A DNA stretch of 16,924 bases from JABSQH01 sp039177505 (GTDB taxonomy: Bacteria; Actinomycetota; Acidimicrobiia; Acidimicrobiales; Ilumatobacteraceae), in the NCBI GenBank assembly GCA_039177505.1, contig JBCDFR010000061.1:1-16924 (forward strand), written 5' to 3'. Below, one piece after another: positions 6,372 through 12,476 of the stretch. Made by a program: the position numbers and the translations under genes. Each line of letters opens with the position of its first letter. The first letter of the stretch is position 1. The notes under the pieces were generated by a model, which made no database searches, was not told the DNA's origin, and saw nothing but the letters and a program-made list of their open reading frames with translations.

Positions 6372-7814
6372 TCAGCCTGCCCAGGGCTCGAGCACCAACA
6401 TCAGGTAGTACGCCCCAGGGAGTGCGAACAAGAAGCCGTCGAACCGATCGAGCACGCCGCCGTGGCCGCGGATGATCGCTCCGAAGTCCTTCACATCGAG
6501 GTTGCGCTTGAACATGCTCTCGGTGAGGTCGCCGAGCGGCGCCAGCGCCGAGATCACGATGGCGAACCACAACAGGTTGCTGGTGTCCCAGGTCGTGCTG
6601 AAGTCCTGAATGCCGATGACGAGGAAGATCACCAGGGTGAGGATCGTGCCCCCGAGGAGGCCTTCGAGCGACTTGTTGGGGCTGATCCAGCCGCGCAGCG
6701 GTGTGCGTCCGAAGGCGGTGCCGACGAAGTATGCGCCGACATCGTTGGCCACGACACCGATCGCCAACAGCACGAGTGTGTCGGTCCCCCACGGCGTGCC
6801 GTCGCCGAACGTCGACCACCGCAAGATGAGCGCGGCGAACGCACCCATCATGCCGATCCACACGACCCCGAGCATGGTGATCGCCATGTTCGGCATCGGA
6901 CCGGTCTCGATCGAGTCGGCAGCGATGAAGCTCAGGGCCGCGGCGATGAAGGCGAACGCGATCACCAACGGCACCGCTTGGTCGCCGACCCAGTAGGCCG
7001 CAAGCGGTGCGGCAACGCAGGCGGCGACGCCAGCCGCGACCGCTGGGCGATAACCCTTTTCGGTCACTTTGGCGAAGTACTCGAACGACGCCAGCCCGAG
7101 CGCCACCGTGACGAAGGCGACTGCTCCCGCCGGTCGCCACATCGTGAGCGCCAGAAACACCGCGGCGAGGAGCAAGCCCGTGGCCACGGCGACCGGCAGA
7201 TTCCGGCCGTCGGGCGACGGTCCGCCACCAGACGAAGTGGGTGGCCGTTGCGGGCTGGTCCCCCTGCGACGCGGGTCCGGCCGACGAGGCATGCCCGATG
7301 GGTCCGTACCGATCGTGATCCGTGCGGGCTCGCGCTGGGGCTCGGTGATTGCGTCGTGGGCCGTTGTTGCTTGGGCCTCGGCGCCGACCTCGTCGACCTC
7401 GGACATCGCGGGTACCTCCGTCGAGCGTGAGGTGTCGACGGGCTCGTTGATCGCGCCATCGTCGGGGTCGCTGTCGCTGCCGTCGCCCCAAGTGAGTTCG
7501 CCCGTCGTGTCGGTTGGTACCTCGGCGGTGAACGACGACCAGACGTCGACGTCGTCGCCGTCGCCAGTGACCCGTTCGGTGGCCTCGATCCGCGGTACCT
7601 CGCCAGTCGCCGGCGCCGTCCAATCCGGTAGCGGTCCGCTGTCGTCGCCGAGCTTGAGGGGCTCGTCGCCCGACGTGACCGGCTGCTCGGTGGTCTCACC
7701 GAACAACGGTCCACCGAACTCGTCGTCGTCAAAATCGTCCATCTCCCGCTCGCGCCGGCCGGGTGCGCGGCCGCCCGAAGCGTCGTCGTCGTTACGCCAG
7801 ATGTCGTCGCTCAT
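6372..7814 (-). CDS. cdsA: Phosphatidate cytidylyltransferase (CDP-diglyceride synthase) with long disordered N-terminal extension
   Basis: A 480-residue protein. From about residue 206 on it is an integral membrane CdsA with several hydrophobic spans, ending in the family signature at 433-459 (SMFKRNLDVKDFGAIIRGHG, then GVLDRFD), whose Lys, Asp and His-Gly-Gly residues are all present. CdsA makes CDP-diacylglycerol from phosphatidic acid and CTP at the inner membrane, the branch point to all phospholipids. The first 205 residues are hydrophilic and low-complexity: acidic (Asp/Glu/Thr/Pro) to about 165, then basic and proline-rich (MPRRPDPRRRGTSPQRPP) just before the first span. They carry no domain I know. 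Typical CdsA is about 260-310 residues. The ATG overlaps the frr stop as ATGA, and the reading frame keeps high third-position GC through the extension, so it is probably translated; a shorter start at an internal codon cannot be excluded. Confidence 0.92.
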   Translation of the reverse strand: MSDDIWRNDDDASGGRAPGRREREMDDFDDDEFGGPLFGETTEQPVTSGDEPLKLGDDSGPLPDWTAPATGEVPRIEATERVTGDGDDVDVWSSFTAEVPTDTTGELTWGDGSDSDPDDGAINEPVDTSRSTEVPAMSEVDEVGAEAQATTAHDAITEPQREPARITIGTDPSGMPRRPDPRRRGTSPQRPPTSSGGGPSPDGRNLPVAVATGLLLAAVFLALTMWRPAGAVAFVTVALGLASFEYFAKVTEKGYRPAVAAGVAACVAAPLAAYWVGDQAVPLVIAFAFIAAALSFIAADSIETGPMPNMAITMLGVVWIGMMGAFAALILRWSTFGDGTPWGTDTLVLLAIGVVANDVGAYFVGTAFGRTPLRGWISPNKSLEGLLGGTILTLVIFLVIGIQDFSTTWDTSNLLWFAIVISALAPLGDLTESMFKRNLDVKDFGAIIRGHGGVLDRFDGFLFALPGAYYLMLVLEPWAG

Positions 7815-8368
7815 ACCTCGAGCAGCTCCTGCTCTTTGCGGCCGAGCGCGCCGTCGATGCGCTCGACATGGTCGTGGGTCACACGTTCGAGTTCTTTTTC
7901 GGCTCGATCGAGTTCGTCGGCGGAGATGTCGCCGTCTTTTTCAGCGGTCTCCAGGCTCTTGCGGGCATCGCGGCGCGCGGCGCGCACGGCGATCCGTCCG
8001 TCCTCGGCCATGTTCTTGACCACCTTGACGTATTCACGTCGCCGATCCTCGGTCAACTGAGGCAACGACAACCGAATCGATACGCCGTCGTTGTTTGGTG
8101 CGACGCCGAGGTCGCTGTCGCGAATCGCTTTCTCGACGGCGTCGAGCGAGTTGCGATCGTGCGGCTTGATCAGTAGCTGTCGGGCCTCGGGTACCGAGAT
8201 CGACGCGATCTGTTGCAATGGCACCGGCGCACCGTAGTAGTCGACCGATAGACGCTCAACGAGCGAAGGAGTGGCCCGCCCGGTGCGCACGCTCCCGAAC
8301 TGCCCCTGTGTGTGCTCGACCGCGCGGTCCATCTTGTCCATCGCGTCGAGCAGCGTCTCGTCGATCAC
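7811..8368 (-). CDS. frr: Ribosome recycling factor
   Basis: With GTG at 8366-8368 as start the protein is exactly 185 residues, the same as Escherichia coli RRF, and begins VIDETLLDAMDKMDRAVEHT like the family. RRF works with EF-G to split post-termination ribosomes. Conserved blocks seen are SVRTGRATPSLVERLSVDYY, PLQQIASISVPEARQLLIKP, IRDSDLGVAPNNDGVSIRL, LPQLTEDRRREYVKVVKNMA and the helical C-terminus rich in Arg, Lys and Glu. The frame stays open 13 codons further upstream to 8407, but that stretch is not family-like. The stop overlaps the cdsA start. Unlike its neighbours it is separated from the upstream gene (pyrH) by 57 bases, and a -10-like hexamer lies just before the GTG, so it may also have its own promoter. 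Confidence 0.95.
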   Translation of the reverse strand: MIDETLLDAMDKMDRAVEHTQGQFGSVRTGRATPSLVERLSVDYYGAPVPLQQIASISVPEARQLLIKPHDRNSLDAVEKAIRDSDLGVAPNNDGVSIRLSLPQLTEDRRREYVKVVKNMAEDGRIAVRAARRDARKSLETAEKDGDISADELDRAEKELERVTHDHVERIDGALGRKEQELLEV

Positions 8369-8374
8369 GGCGCA

Positions 8375-8380
8375 AGCGTA
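8375..8380 (-). promoter_or_regulatory. Candidate -10 hexamer for leaderless frr transcription
   Basis: On the minus strand TACGCT (pattern TANNNT) is followed by 6 bases and then the frr GTG, putting the hexamer exactly at -12 to -7 if transcription starts at the start codon. No ribosome binding site is visible before this GTG. The 57-base pyrH-frr gap is the widest in this operon, which fits an internal promoter. No clear -35 element. Confidence 0.35.
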
Positions 8381-8425
8381 CCTATCAGGGCCATGACCAG
8401 GGAACACCCGGCGAGCGGCGCCATG

Positions 8426-9154
8426 TCAGTGGACGATCGTGCCCTCGCTCGAGCCGAGCAGGATGTTGCGCAACGAGTCAGGTTTCGACATGTCGAACAC
8501 GACGATGGGGATTCCGTTGTCGCGGCAGAACGCGATCGCGGTCGCGTCCATGACCTTCAAGTTTTTGGTCATCACCTCGAGGTAGCTGACCTCGTCGTAC
8601 TTCGTGGCCGAGGCATCAGAGCGAGGATCGGCGGTGTACACACCGTCGACTCCGGAATGAGTGCCCTTGATCACGACCTCGGCTTCGATCTCGGCGGCGC
8701 GCAACGCCGCGGCAGTGTCGGTCGTGAAGAACGGGTTGCCGGTCCCCGCCGCAAAGATGACAACCCGACCCTTCTCGAGGTGACGCACCGCACGACGTCG
8801 GATGTAGGCCTCGCAAATACGCGGCATCTCGATCGCCGACTGCACACGAGTGTTCTGGCCCAGGCGCTCCAACGCATCCTGGAGGGCGAGGGCGTTCATC
8901 ACCGTGCCCAGCATTCCGATGTGATCGGACTGGGTGGCATCCATCCCACCAAGCGAGCCGGTGCGGCCCCGCCAGAAGTTCCCGCCGCCCACCACAACGG
9001 CGACGTCGACGTCGAGGTTCTGACGGAGATCGATGATCTCCTGTGCCGTCGACTCAAGGGTCGGACCGTCGAGTCCCGAGCCCGACGGTCCAGCAAGCGC
9101 TTCACCGGACGGTTTGAAGACGATCCGCTTCCACCTCGGCGTCTCGCCTGGCAC
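8426..9154 (-). CDS. pyrH: Uridylate kinase (UMP kinase)
   Basis: A 242-residue bacterial UMP kinase of the amino-acid kinase fold, which phosphorylates UMP to UDP and is normally hexameric and regulated by GTP and UTP. Seen: Lys14 and Ser-Gly-Glu at 16-18, the glycine loop VVVGGGNFWRG at 53-63, DHIGMLGTVMNALALQDALE at 77-96, the GTGNPFFTTDTAA block at 137-149, VDGVYTADP near 169-177, and the C-terminal YLEVMTKNLKVMDATAIAFC and IVVFDM blocks. Two oddities: the usual K-L-S-G-E reads KPSGE, and the segment before VDGVYTADP reads KGTHSG where most family members have the two-residue shorter KATK. The start is GTG at 9152-9154, 5 bases after the tsf stop, with only a weak ribosome binding site, so translation is probably coupled to tsf. 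Confidence 0.95.
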   Translation of the reverse strand: MPGETPRWKRIVFKPSGEALAGPSGSGLDGPTLESTAQEIIDLRQNLDVDVAVVVGGGNFWRGRTGSLGGMDATQSDHIGMLGTVMNALALQDALERLGQNTRVQSAIEMPRICEAYIRRRAVRHLEKGRVVIFAAGTGNPFFTTDTAAALRAAEIEAEVVIKGTHSGVDGVYTADPRSDASATKYDEVSYLEVMTKNLKVMDATAIAFCRDNGIPIVVFDMSKPDSLRNILLGSSEGTIVH

Positions 9155-9159
9155 TGCGC

Positions 9160-9948
9160 TCAGCCGATCTCGGCTTGAGCGAAGGCGACGACGGTCGCGC
9201 CGCCGAGGAACTGGGAGACCGACTGTTTGTCGTCCTTGGCGTAGGGCTGGTCGAGCAACGCCACGTCTTTGTAGAACCCGTTCAGCCGACCTTCGACGAT
9301 CTTCGGCAACGCCTGCTCGGGCTTGCCTTCGTTGCGAGTGATCGTCTCGAGCGTCGCCCGCTCGGCATCGACCACGTCGGCAGGAACGTCGTCGCGCGAC
9401 AGGTACTTCGGTCGGGCGAAGGCGATGTGCACGGCGACGTCGTGTGCCAGTTCGGGCGAACCGCCGGCGACCTCGACCAACACGCCGTTGACCCCACGAC
9501 CACCTTGCATGTGCTGATAGCTGCCGAGGGCGTTGCCGTCGGCGGCTTCGACACGCGACACATCACCCAGGCTGATGTTCTCTTTGAGCGTCACCTTCAG
9601 CTCGTCGAGCTCGGCGGAGCGCTCGGCGACCGCATCGACGCCTTTGGCCGCGACGAGCTCAGCAAGTGCCTGCGCCTCGGCCTTGAACTGATCGGATCCG
9701 GCCACGAAGTCGGTCTCGCTCTTCAGCTCGACGATCGCGCCAACCTGCCCGTCGATGACGAGGGACACGACACCCTGGTCGGCATCGCGGTCGGCGCGCT
9801 TGGCGCTGGCGGCCAGCCCCTTCTCACGCAAGAACTGCTTGGCGGCCTCGAGGTCGCCGCCGGTCTCCTCGAGTGCCTTCTTGCAGTCGAGCATGCCGGC
9901 GCCCGTCGACTCGCGCAGCGCTTTGACGTCTTTGGCGGTGAATGCCAT
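9160..9948 (-). CDS. tsf: Translation elongation factor Ts
   Basis: A 262-residue EF-Ts, the GDP/GTP exchange factor for EF-Tu. The N-terminal UBA-like module MAFTAKDVKALRESTGAGML, then CKKALEETGGDLEAAKQFLR and the KGLA block, is textbook. The core signature follows: the T-D-F-V motif at 79-82, whose Asp80 and Phe81 correspond to the residues that enter EF-Tu near the magnesium site. Later blocks are VHIAFARPKYLSRDDVPADVV and LLDQPYAKDDKQSVSQFL. Length lies between the short mycobacterial-type (about 270) and the E. coli (283) form. ATG 9948 is preceded by AGGAGC at 9959-9964, which overlaps the rpsB stop; the gene follows rpsB by 14 bases as in nearly all bacteria, so S2 and EF-Ts are co-transcribed. 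Confidence 0.96.
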   Translation of the reverse strand: MAFTAKDVKALRESTGAGMLDCKKALEETGGDLEAAKQFLREKGLAASAKRADRDADQGVVSLVIDGQVGAIVELKSETDFVAGSDQFKAEAQALAELVAAKGVDAVAERSAELDELKVTLKENISLGDVSRVEAADGNALGSYQHMQGGRGVNGVLVEVAGGSPELAHDVAVHIAFARPKYLSRDDVPADVVDAERATLETITRNEGKPEQALPKIVEGRLNGFYKDVALLDQPYAKDDKQSVSQFLGGATVVAFAQAEIG

Positions 9949-9962
9949 CGGGATCAGTGCTC

Positions 9963-10946
9963 CTAACTGTGGTCGGTCGTGCCGTCGGCGGGATTTTCGA
10001 CGATTTGCTCGATGATGTCAGCGGCGGTCTCGTCAGCGACGGCCTGGACGGCTTCGGCTGGCGCGCCGGTTTCGGCAGCGAGCCGGGCGGCATCTTCGGT
10101 CGCCGCTTCGACGACCGGCTGCTGGGCGGCGGCGAGACGCGCATCACGGTCGGCCTGCTGCTGGGCAGCGACGGCGCGAGCCGCGGCTTGGGCCGCTTCG
10201 AACTCGGCGATCTCTTCGGGTGAACGCTCGGCCTGCGGGGCCGGCGCAGGGGTGCGCTGGCTGGCCACGAAGCGTCCCTCTTCGACCGCATCCGCGATCA
10301 CCCGGGCGAACAGGCTGTTCGAACGGATGGCATCGTCGTTGCCGGGAATCGGATACTGCACCAGCTCAGGGTCGACGTTGGTGTCGACGACAGCGACAAC
10401 GGGGATGCCGAGCTTGTTCGCCTCGGTGACGGCGATGTGCTCCTTCTTCGTGTCGAGCACGAAGATCGCGTCGGGGGTCGTGTTCAGACTGCGCAGACCG
10501 CCGAGGTTGCGCTGCAGCTTGTTGAGCTCGCGCTCGAGGAGCAGCGCCTCTTTCTTGATCATCACATCGAACTCGCCCGACGCCTGCATCCGCTCGTACT
10601 CGAGCATCTTGCCGACGCGCTTGGAGATCGTCTCGAAGTTGGTGAGCATCCCACCGAGCCACCGCTCGTTGACGTAGGGCATTCCGCACTTCTCGGCGTA
10701 GCTGCGGACCGGGTCTTGGGCTTGCTTCTTGGTGCCGACGAACAGAATCGTGCCGCCACCGGCAACGAGATCGCGAACGTATCCGTAGGCCGCCTCGACG
10801 CGACCGAGGGTCTGTTCGAGATCGATGATGTAGATCCCGTTGCGCTCGCCGAAGATGAAACGCTTCATCTTGGGGTTCCAGCGCCGGGTCTGATGGCCGA
10901 AGTGGGCTCCGGCTTCGAGCATCTGCCGCATCGTGATGACAGCCAT
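9963..10946 (-). CDS. rpsB: 30S ribosomal protein S2 with long Ala/Glu/Gln-rich C-terminal tail
   Basis: A 327-residue S2. Residues 1-227 are the normal globular protein: MAVITMRQMLEAGAHFGHQT, RRWNPKMKRFIFGERNGIYI, IDLEQTL, GTILFVGTKKQAQ, YVNERWLGGMLTNFETI and IPVVAVVDTNVDPELVQYPI are all S2 signatures. The remaining 100 residues are low-complexity, rich in Ala, Glu, Gln and Pro, and largely helix-prone; many actinobacterial S2 proteins have some extension, but this is long (E. coli S2 is 241). The frame is open upstream to 11051; ATG 10946 was chosen because it starts the family sequence and has a strong ribosome binding site 7 bases upstream. It heads the operon with tsf. A GC-rich hairpin lies in the leader. 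Confidence 0.96.
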   Translation of the reverse strand: MAVITMRQMLEAGAHFGHQTRRWNPKMKRFIFGERNGIYIIDLEQTLGRVEAAYGYVRDLVAGGGTILFVGTKKQAQDPVRSYAEKCGMPYVNERWLGGMLTNFETISKRVGKMLEYERMQASGEFDVMIKKEALLLERELNKLQRNLGGLRSLNTTPDAIFVLDTKKEHIAVTEANKLGIPVVAVVDTNVDPELVQYPIPGNDDAIRSNSLFARVIADAVEEGRFVASQRTPAPAPQAERSPEEIAEFEAAQAAARAVAAQQQADRDARLAAAQQPVVEAATEDAARLAAETGAPAEAVQAVADETAADIIEQIVENPADGTTDHS

Positions 10947-10953
10947 GGTGGTT

Positions 10954-10959
10954 CTCCTT
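10954..10959 (-). promoter_or_regulatory. Strong ribosome binding site of rpsB
   Basis: On the minus strand AAGGAG stands 7 bases before the rpsB ATG. It is among the best Shine-Dalgarno matches in the window and fixes the start at 10946 rather than at the upstream end of the open frame. Confidence 0.85.
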
Positions 10960-10969
10960 GCGGTTCTGA

Positions 10970-11010
10970 CCCACCGGTCGGCGCCGTAGCGACCGCTGAA
11001 GACCGGTGGG
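10970..11010 (-). promoter_or_regulatory. rpsB leader hairpin with a competing alternative fold
   Basis: CCCACCGGTC at 10970-10979 and GACCGGTGGG at 11001-11010 are perfect 10-base inverted arms separated by 21 bases. In the rpsB message this stem ends 10 bases before the Shine-Dalgarno sequence. A second pairing, CGGTCG 10975-10980 with CGACCG 10990-10995, reuses the inner part of the same arm, so the two folds exclude each other. There is no U-run after the stem. Autogenous control of rpsB by S2 through its 5' leader is known in gammaproteobacteria; a similar role here is inference. A simple intergenic terminator for the upstream gene is the alternative. Confidence 0.5.
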
Positions 11011-11068
11011 ACAATGGGTGGTGGATCGCTGCGCTGCTCCGTGTCGGGCACACAGCTAACGCAGCGGA

Positions 11069-11085
11069 CGTTTCGGGGCGAAACG
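11069..11085 (-). terminator. Hairpin after the M23-like gene, possible terminator
   Basis: CGTTTCG, 3 bases, CGAAACG: a perfect 7-base inverted repeat that begins 8 bases beyond the stop codon of the M23-like gene. No T-run follows on either strand, so if it terminates transcription it does so as a tail-less actinobacterial hairpin. It would separate the comM-to-M23 unit from rpsB. An operator for an rpsB promoter is the alternative reading. Confidence 0.4.
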
Positions 11086-11093
11086 CCAGCGAG

Positions 11094-11675
11094 TCAGACT
11101 ATCGGCCGAGTCGCGCCACCGCGCGCGGAGTGGCTGGTCGCCATCGCCGCACAGCGCAGTCGCATTGGCGCCGGGTGCCCGACACCGCCGTCGGTCGGCA
11201 CCAACCGCGGGGTACCGCCCCACGTACCCAGCAGTGGCGTGGGGTCGACCGGCGAGTCGCCGCGGCGGACGCCGAAGTAGAAGGGTCCCGATGCCGTCCC
11301 GACGACCGCCCCCGCGACGACGCGATCGCCAGCGCGCAGGTGGCTATCGACGAGTCGGCCATAGGTGACCAGGCGACCATCGCCGAGCGCAACCACGACG
11401 TACCGGGTGTCCACCACGACGCCGGCAAACGACACCATGCCAGCGGCCACGGCGGTGGGTTGCGTGCGTGGAGCGACCTCGTATTCGATCCCGCGGTTCC
11501 CGGCACAGTACGGACACGGCGGCTTGCGGTACGGGTCGACGACACGACCGACGACGGGCGGGTGCCAACACTGCACGGCGCTCGCCGAAGCGCTCCACCC
11601 GGTGGCGGAGAGAGGCGCGGTGAGCGCAAGGGTGAGGGTAACGACGGCCACACACAGGCCCATGACGACGCGCAT
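11094..11675 (-). CDS. Exported protein with degenerate M23/LytM-like domain
   Basis: A 193-residue protein with a signal peptide (MRVVMGLCVAVVTLTLALTA, then a Ser/Ala-rich cleavage region near 23-33) and one LytM-type beta domain at about 39-150. The fold pattern is clear: PVVGRVVDPYR, RGIEYEVAP, VAAGMVSFAGVV, LRAGDRVVAGAVVGTASGP, FGVRRG. The zinc ligands are not. Where active M23 peptidases have H-x-G-x-D the protein has N60-R-G-I-E64, and the H-x-H before F-G-V-R is P131-F-Y133. It is therefore unlikely to cut peptidoglycan and may instead bind cell wall or activate an amidase, as EnvC and NlpD do. Four cysteines (36, 54, 57 as CPYC, and 175) could form disulfides outside the cell. GGAG at 11682-11685, 6 bases before ATG 11675, supports the start. 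It lies 39 bases downstream of the sigma gene. An M23 gene next to rpsB is usual in actinobacteria. Confidence 0.8.
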   Translation of the reverse strand: MRVVMGLCVAVVTLTLALTAPLSATGWSASASAVQCWHPPVVGRVVDPYRKPPCPYCAGNRGIEYEVAPRTQPTAVAAGMVSFAGVVVDTRYVVVALGDGRLVTYGRLVDSHLRAGDRVVAGAVVGTASGPFYFGVRRGDSPVDPTPLLGTWGGTPRLVPTDGGVGHPAPMRLRCAAMATSHSARGGATRPIV

Positions 11676-11714
11676 GACGCGCTCCGATCCAGTTCGATAT
11701 GCGCTGTTCGGGCG

Positions 11715-12476
11715 TCAGCCGACGCCGACGGCGGCCAACCGCGACCGCAACTGGAGCACCGCTTTGGTGTGGATCTGTGACACTCGGCTCTCGGTCACGC
11801 CGAGCACTTCCCCGATCTCGGCGAGGGTTAGCCCCTCGTCGTAGTACAGCGACAACACGAGCTTCGGTCGATCAGGAAGTTTGCGGATCTCACTACGCAT
11901 CACGCGTCCGAGCTCACGATCCTCGATCACCGCCGCTGGCGACTCAGAGCCCGGCCCGTCGGCCGCAGTGGGTTCCGCACCCGCCGCAATCGCCCGATCG
12001 AGCGGGCCGACCGTGGTGCTGGCGATCGCCGCCAACCAGCGGGCGAGTTCCGCGGGAGAAATGTGCAGATGTACTGCAAGCTCATCGTCGGTGGGGGAAC
12101 GACCGAGTTCGTGCTCGAGCTCGGAGAACGCCCGCTCGACATTGCGCGCCCGGCTACGCACCGAACGAGGCACCCAGTCGAGTTGCCGCAACCCGTCGTA
12201 CACCGCGCCACGGATGCGCGGCACAGCAAACGTCTCGAACCTGACACCTCGCTCGGGGTCATAGCGCTCGATGGCATCGATCAACCCGAACACGCCGCTC
12301 GACACCAGGTCACCAGGATCGACGCTCGACGGCAGACCCGCGCCAACACGACCCGCGACGAATTTGACCAACGGCGAATAGTGCACGATGAGGTGATCGC
12401 GGGCCGCTGGGTTGCGTCGGTTGAGCCAGCGCGTCCACTGCATCTGCAGGTCGGCGTCTTCGGGGACGATACTCAT
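11715..12476 (-). CDS. whiG: RNA polymerase sigma factor of the WhiG/FliA (sigma-28) family
   Basis: A 253-residue group 3 sigma factor. Region 2 is clear: LIVHYSPLVKFVAGRV at 29-44, DLVSSGVFGLIDAIERYDPE at 56-75, and RFETFAVPRIRGAVYDGLR at 79-97, followed by WVPRSVRSRAR. Region 3 covers about 112-165 (LGRSPTDDELAVHLHISPAE). Region 4 at 197-247 holds the -35 reading helix-turn-helix, LTLAEIGEVLGVTESRVSQI at 216-235. WhiG drives sporulation genes in Streptomyces, while FliA drives flagellar and chemotaxis genes in other bacteria. The position between xerC/dprA and rpsB is that of whiG in Streptomyces, hence the symbol, but the target regulon here cannot be read; no flagellar or anti-sigma gene is present. 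The frame is open upstream to 12776, but ATG 12476 starts the family sequence and overlaps the xerC stop as ATGA. Confidence 0.88.
   Translation of the reverse strand: MSIVPEDADLQMQWTRWLNRRNPAARDHLIVHYSPLVKFVAGRVGAGLPSSVDPGDLVSSGVFGLIDAIERYDPERGVRFETFAVPRIRGAVYDGLRQLDWVPRSVRSRARNVERAFSELEHELGRSPTDDELAVHLHISPAELARWLAAIASTTVGPLDRAIAAGAEPTAADGPGSESPAAVIEDRELGRVMRSEIRKLPDRPKLVLSLYYDEGLTLAEIGEVLGVTESRVSQIHTKAVLQLRSRLAAVGVG

Noticed and set aside
5778..7430. A 550-codon open frame on the plus strand
   Set aside because: It lies antisense to dxr and cdsA, which have unmistakable family motifs; its translation is rich in Arg, His, Asp and Ser and shows no domain. Long antisense frames are expected at this GC content.
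6358..7623. A 421-codon minus-strand frame overlapping cdsA in another register
   Set aside because: Arg/Gly/His-rich low-information translation; the cdsA frame carries the membrane spans and family signature.
10437..11780. A 447-codon plus-strand frame spanning the rpsB leader
   Set aside because: Antisense to rpsB and the M23-like gene, with no recognisable domain or ribosome binding site.
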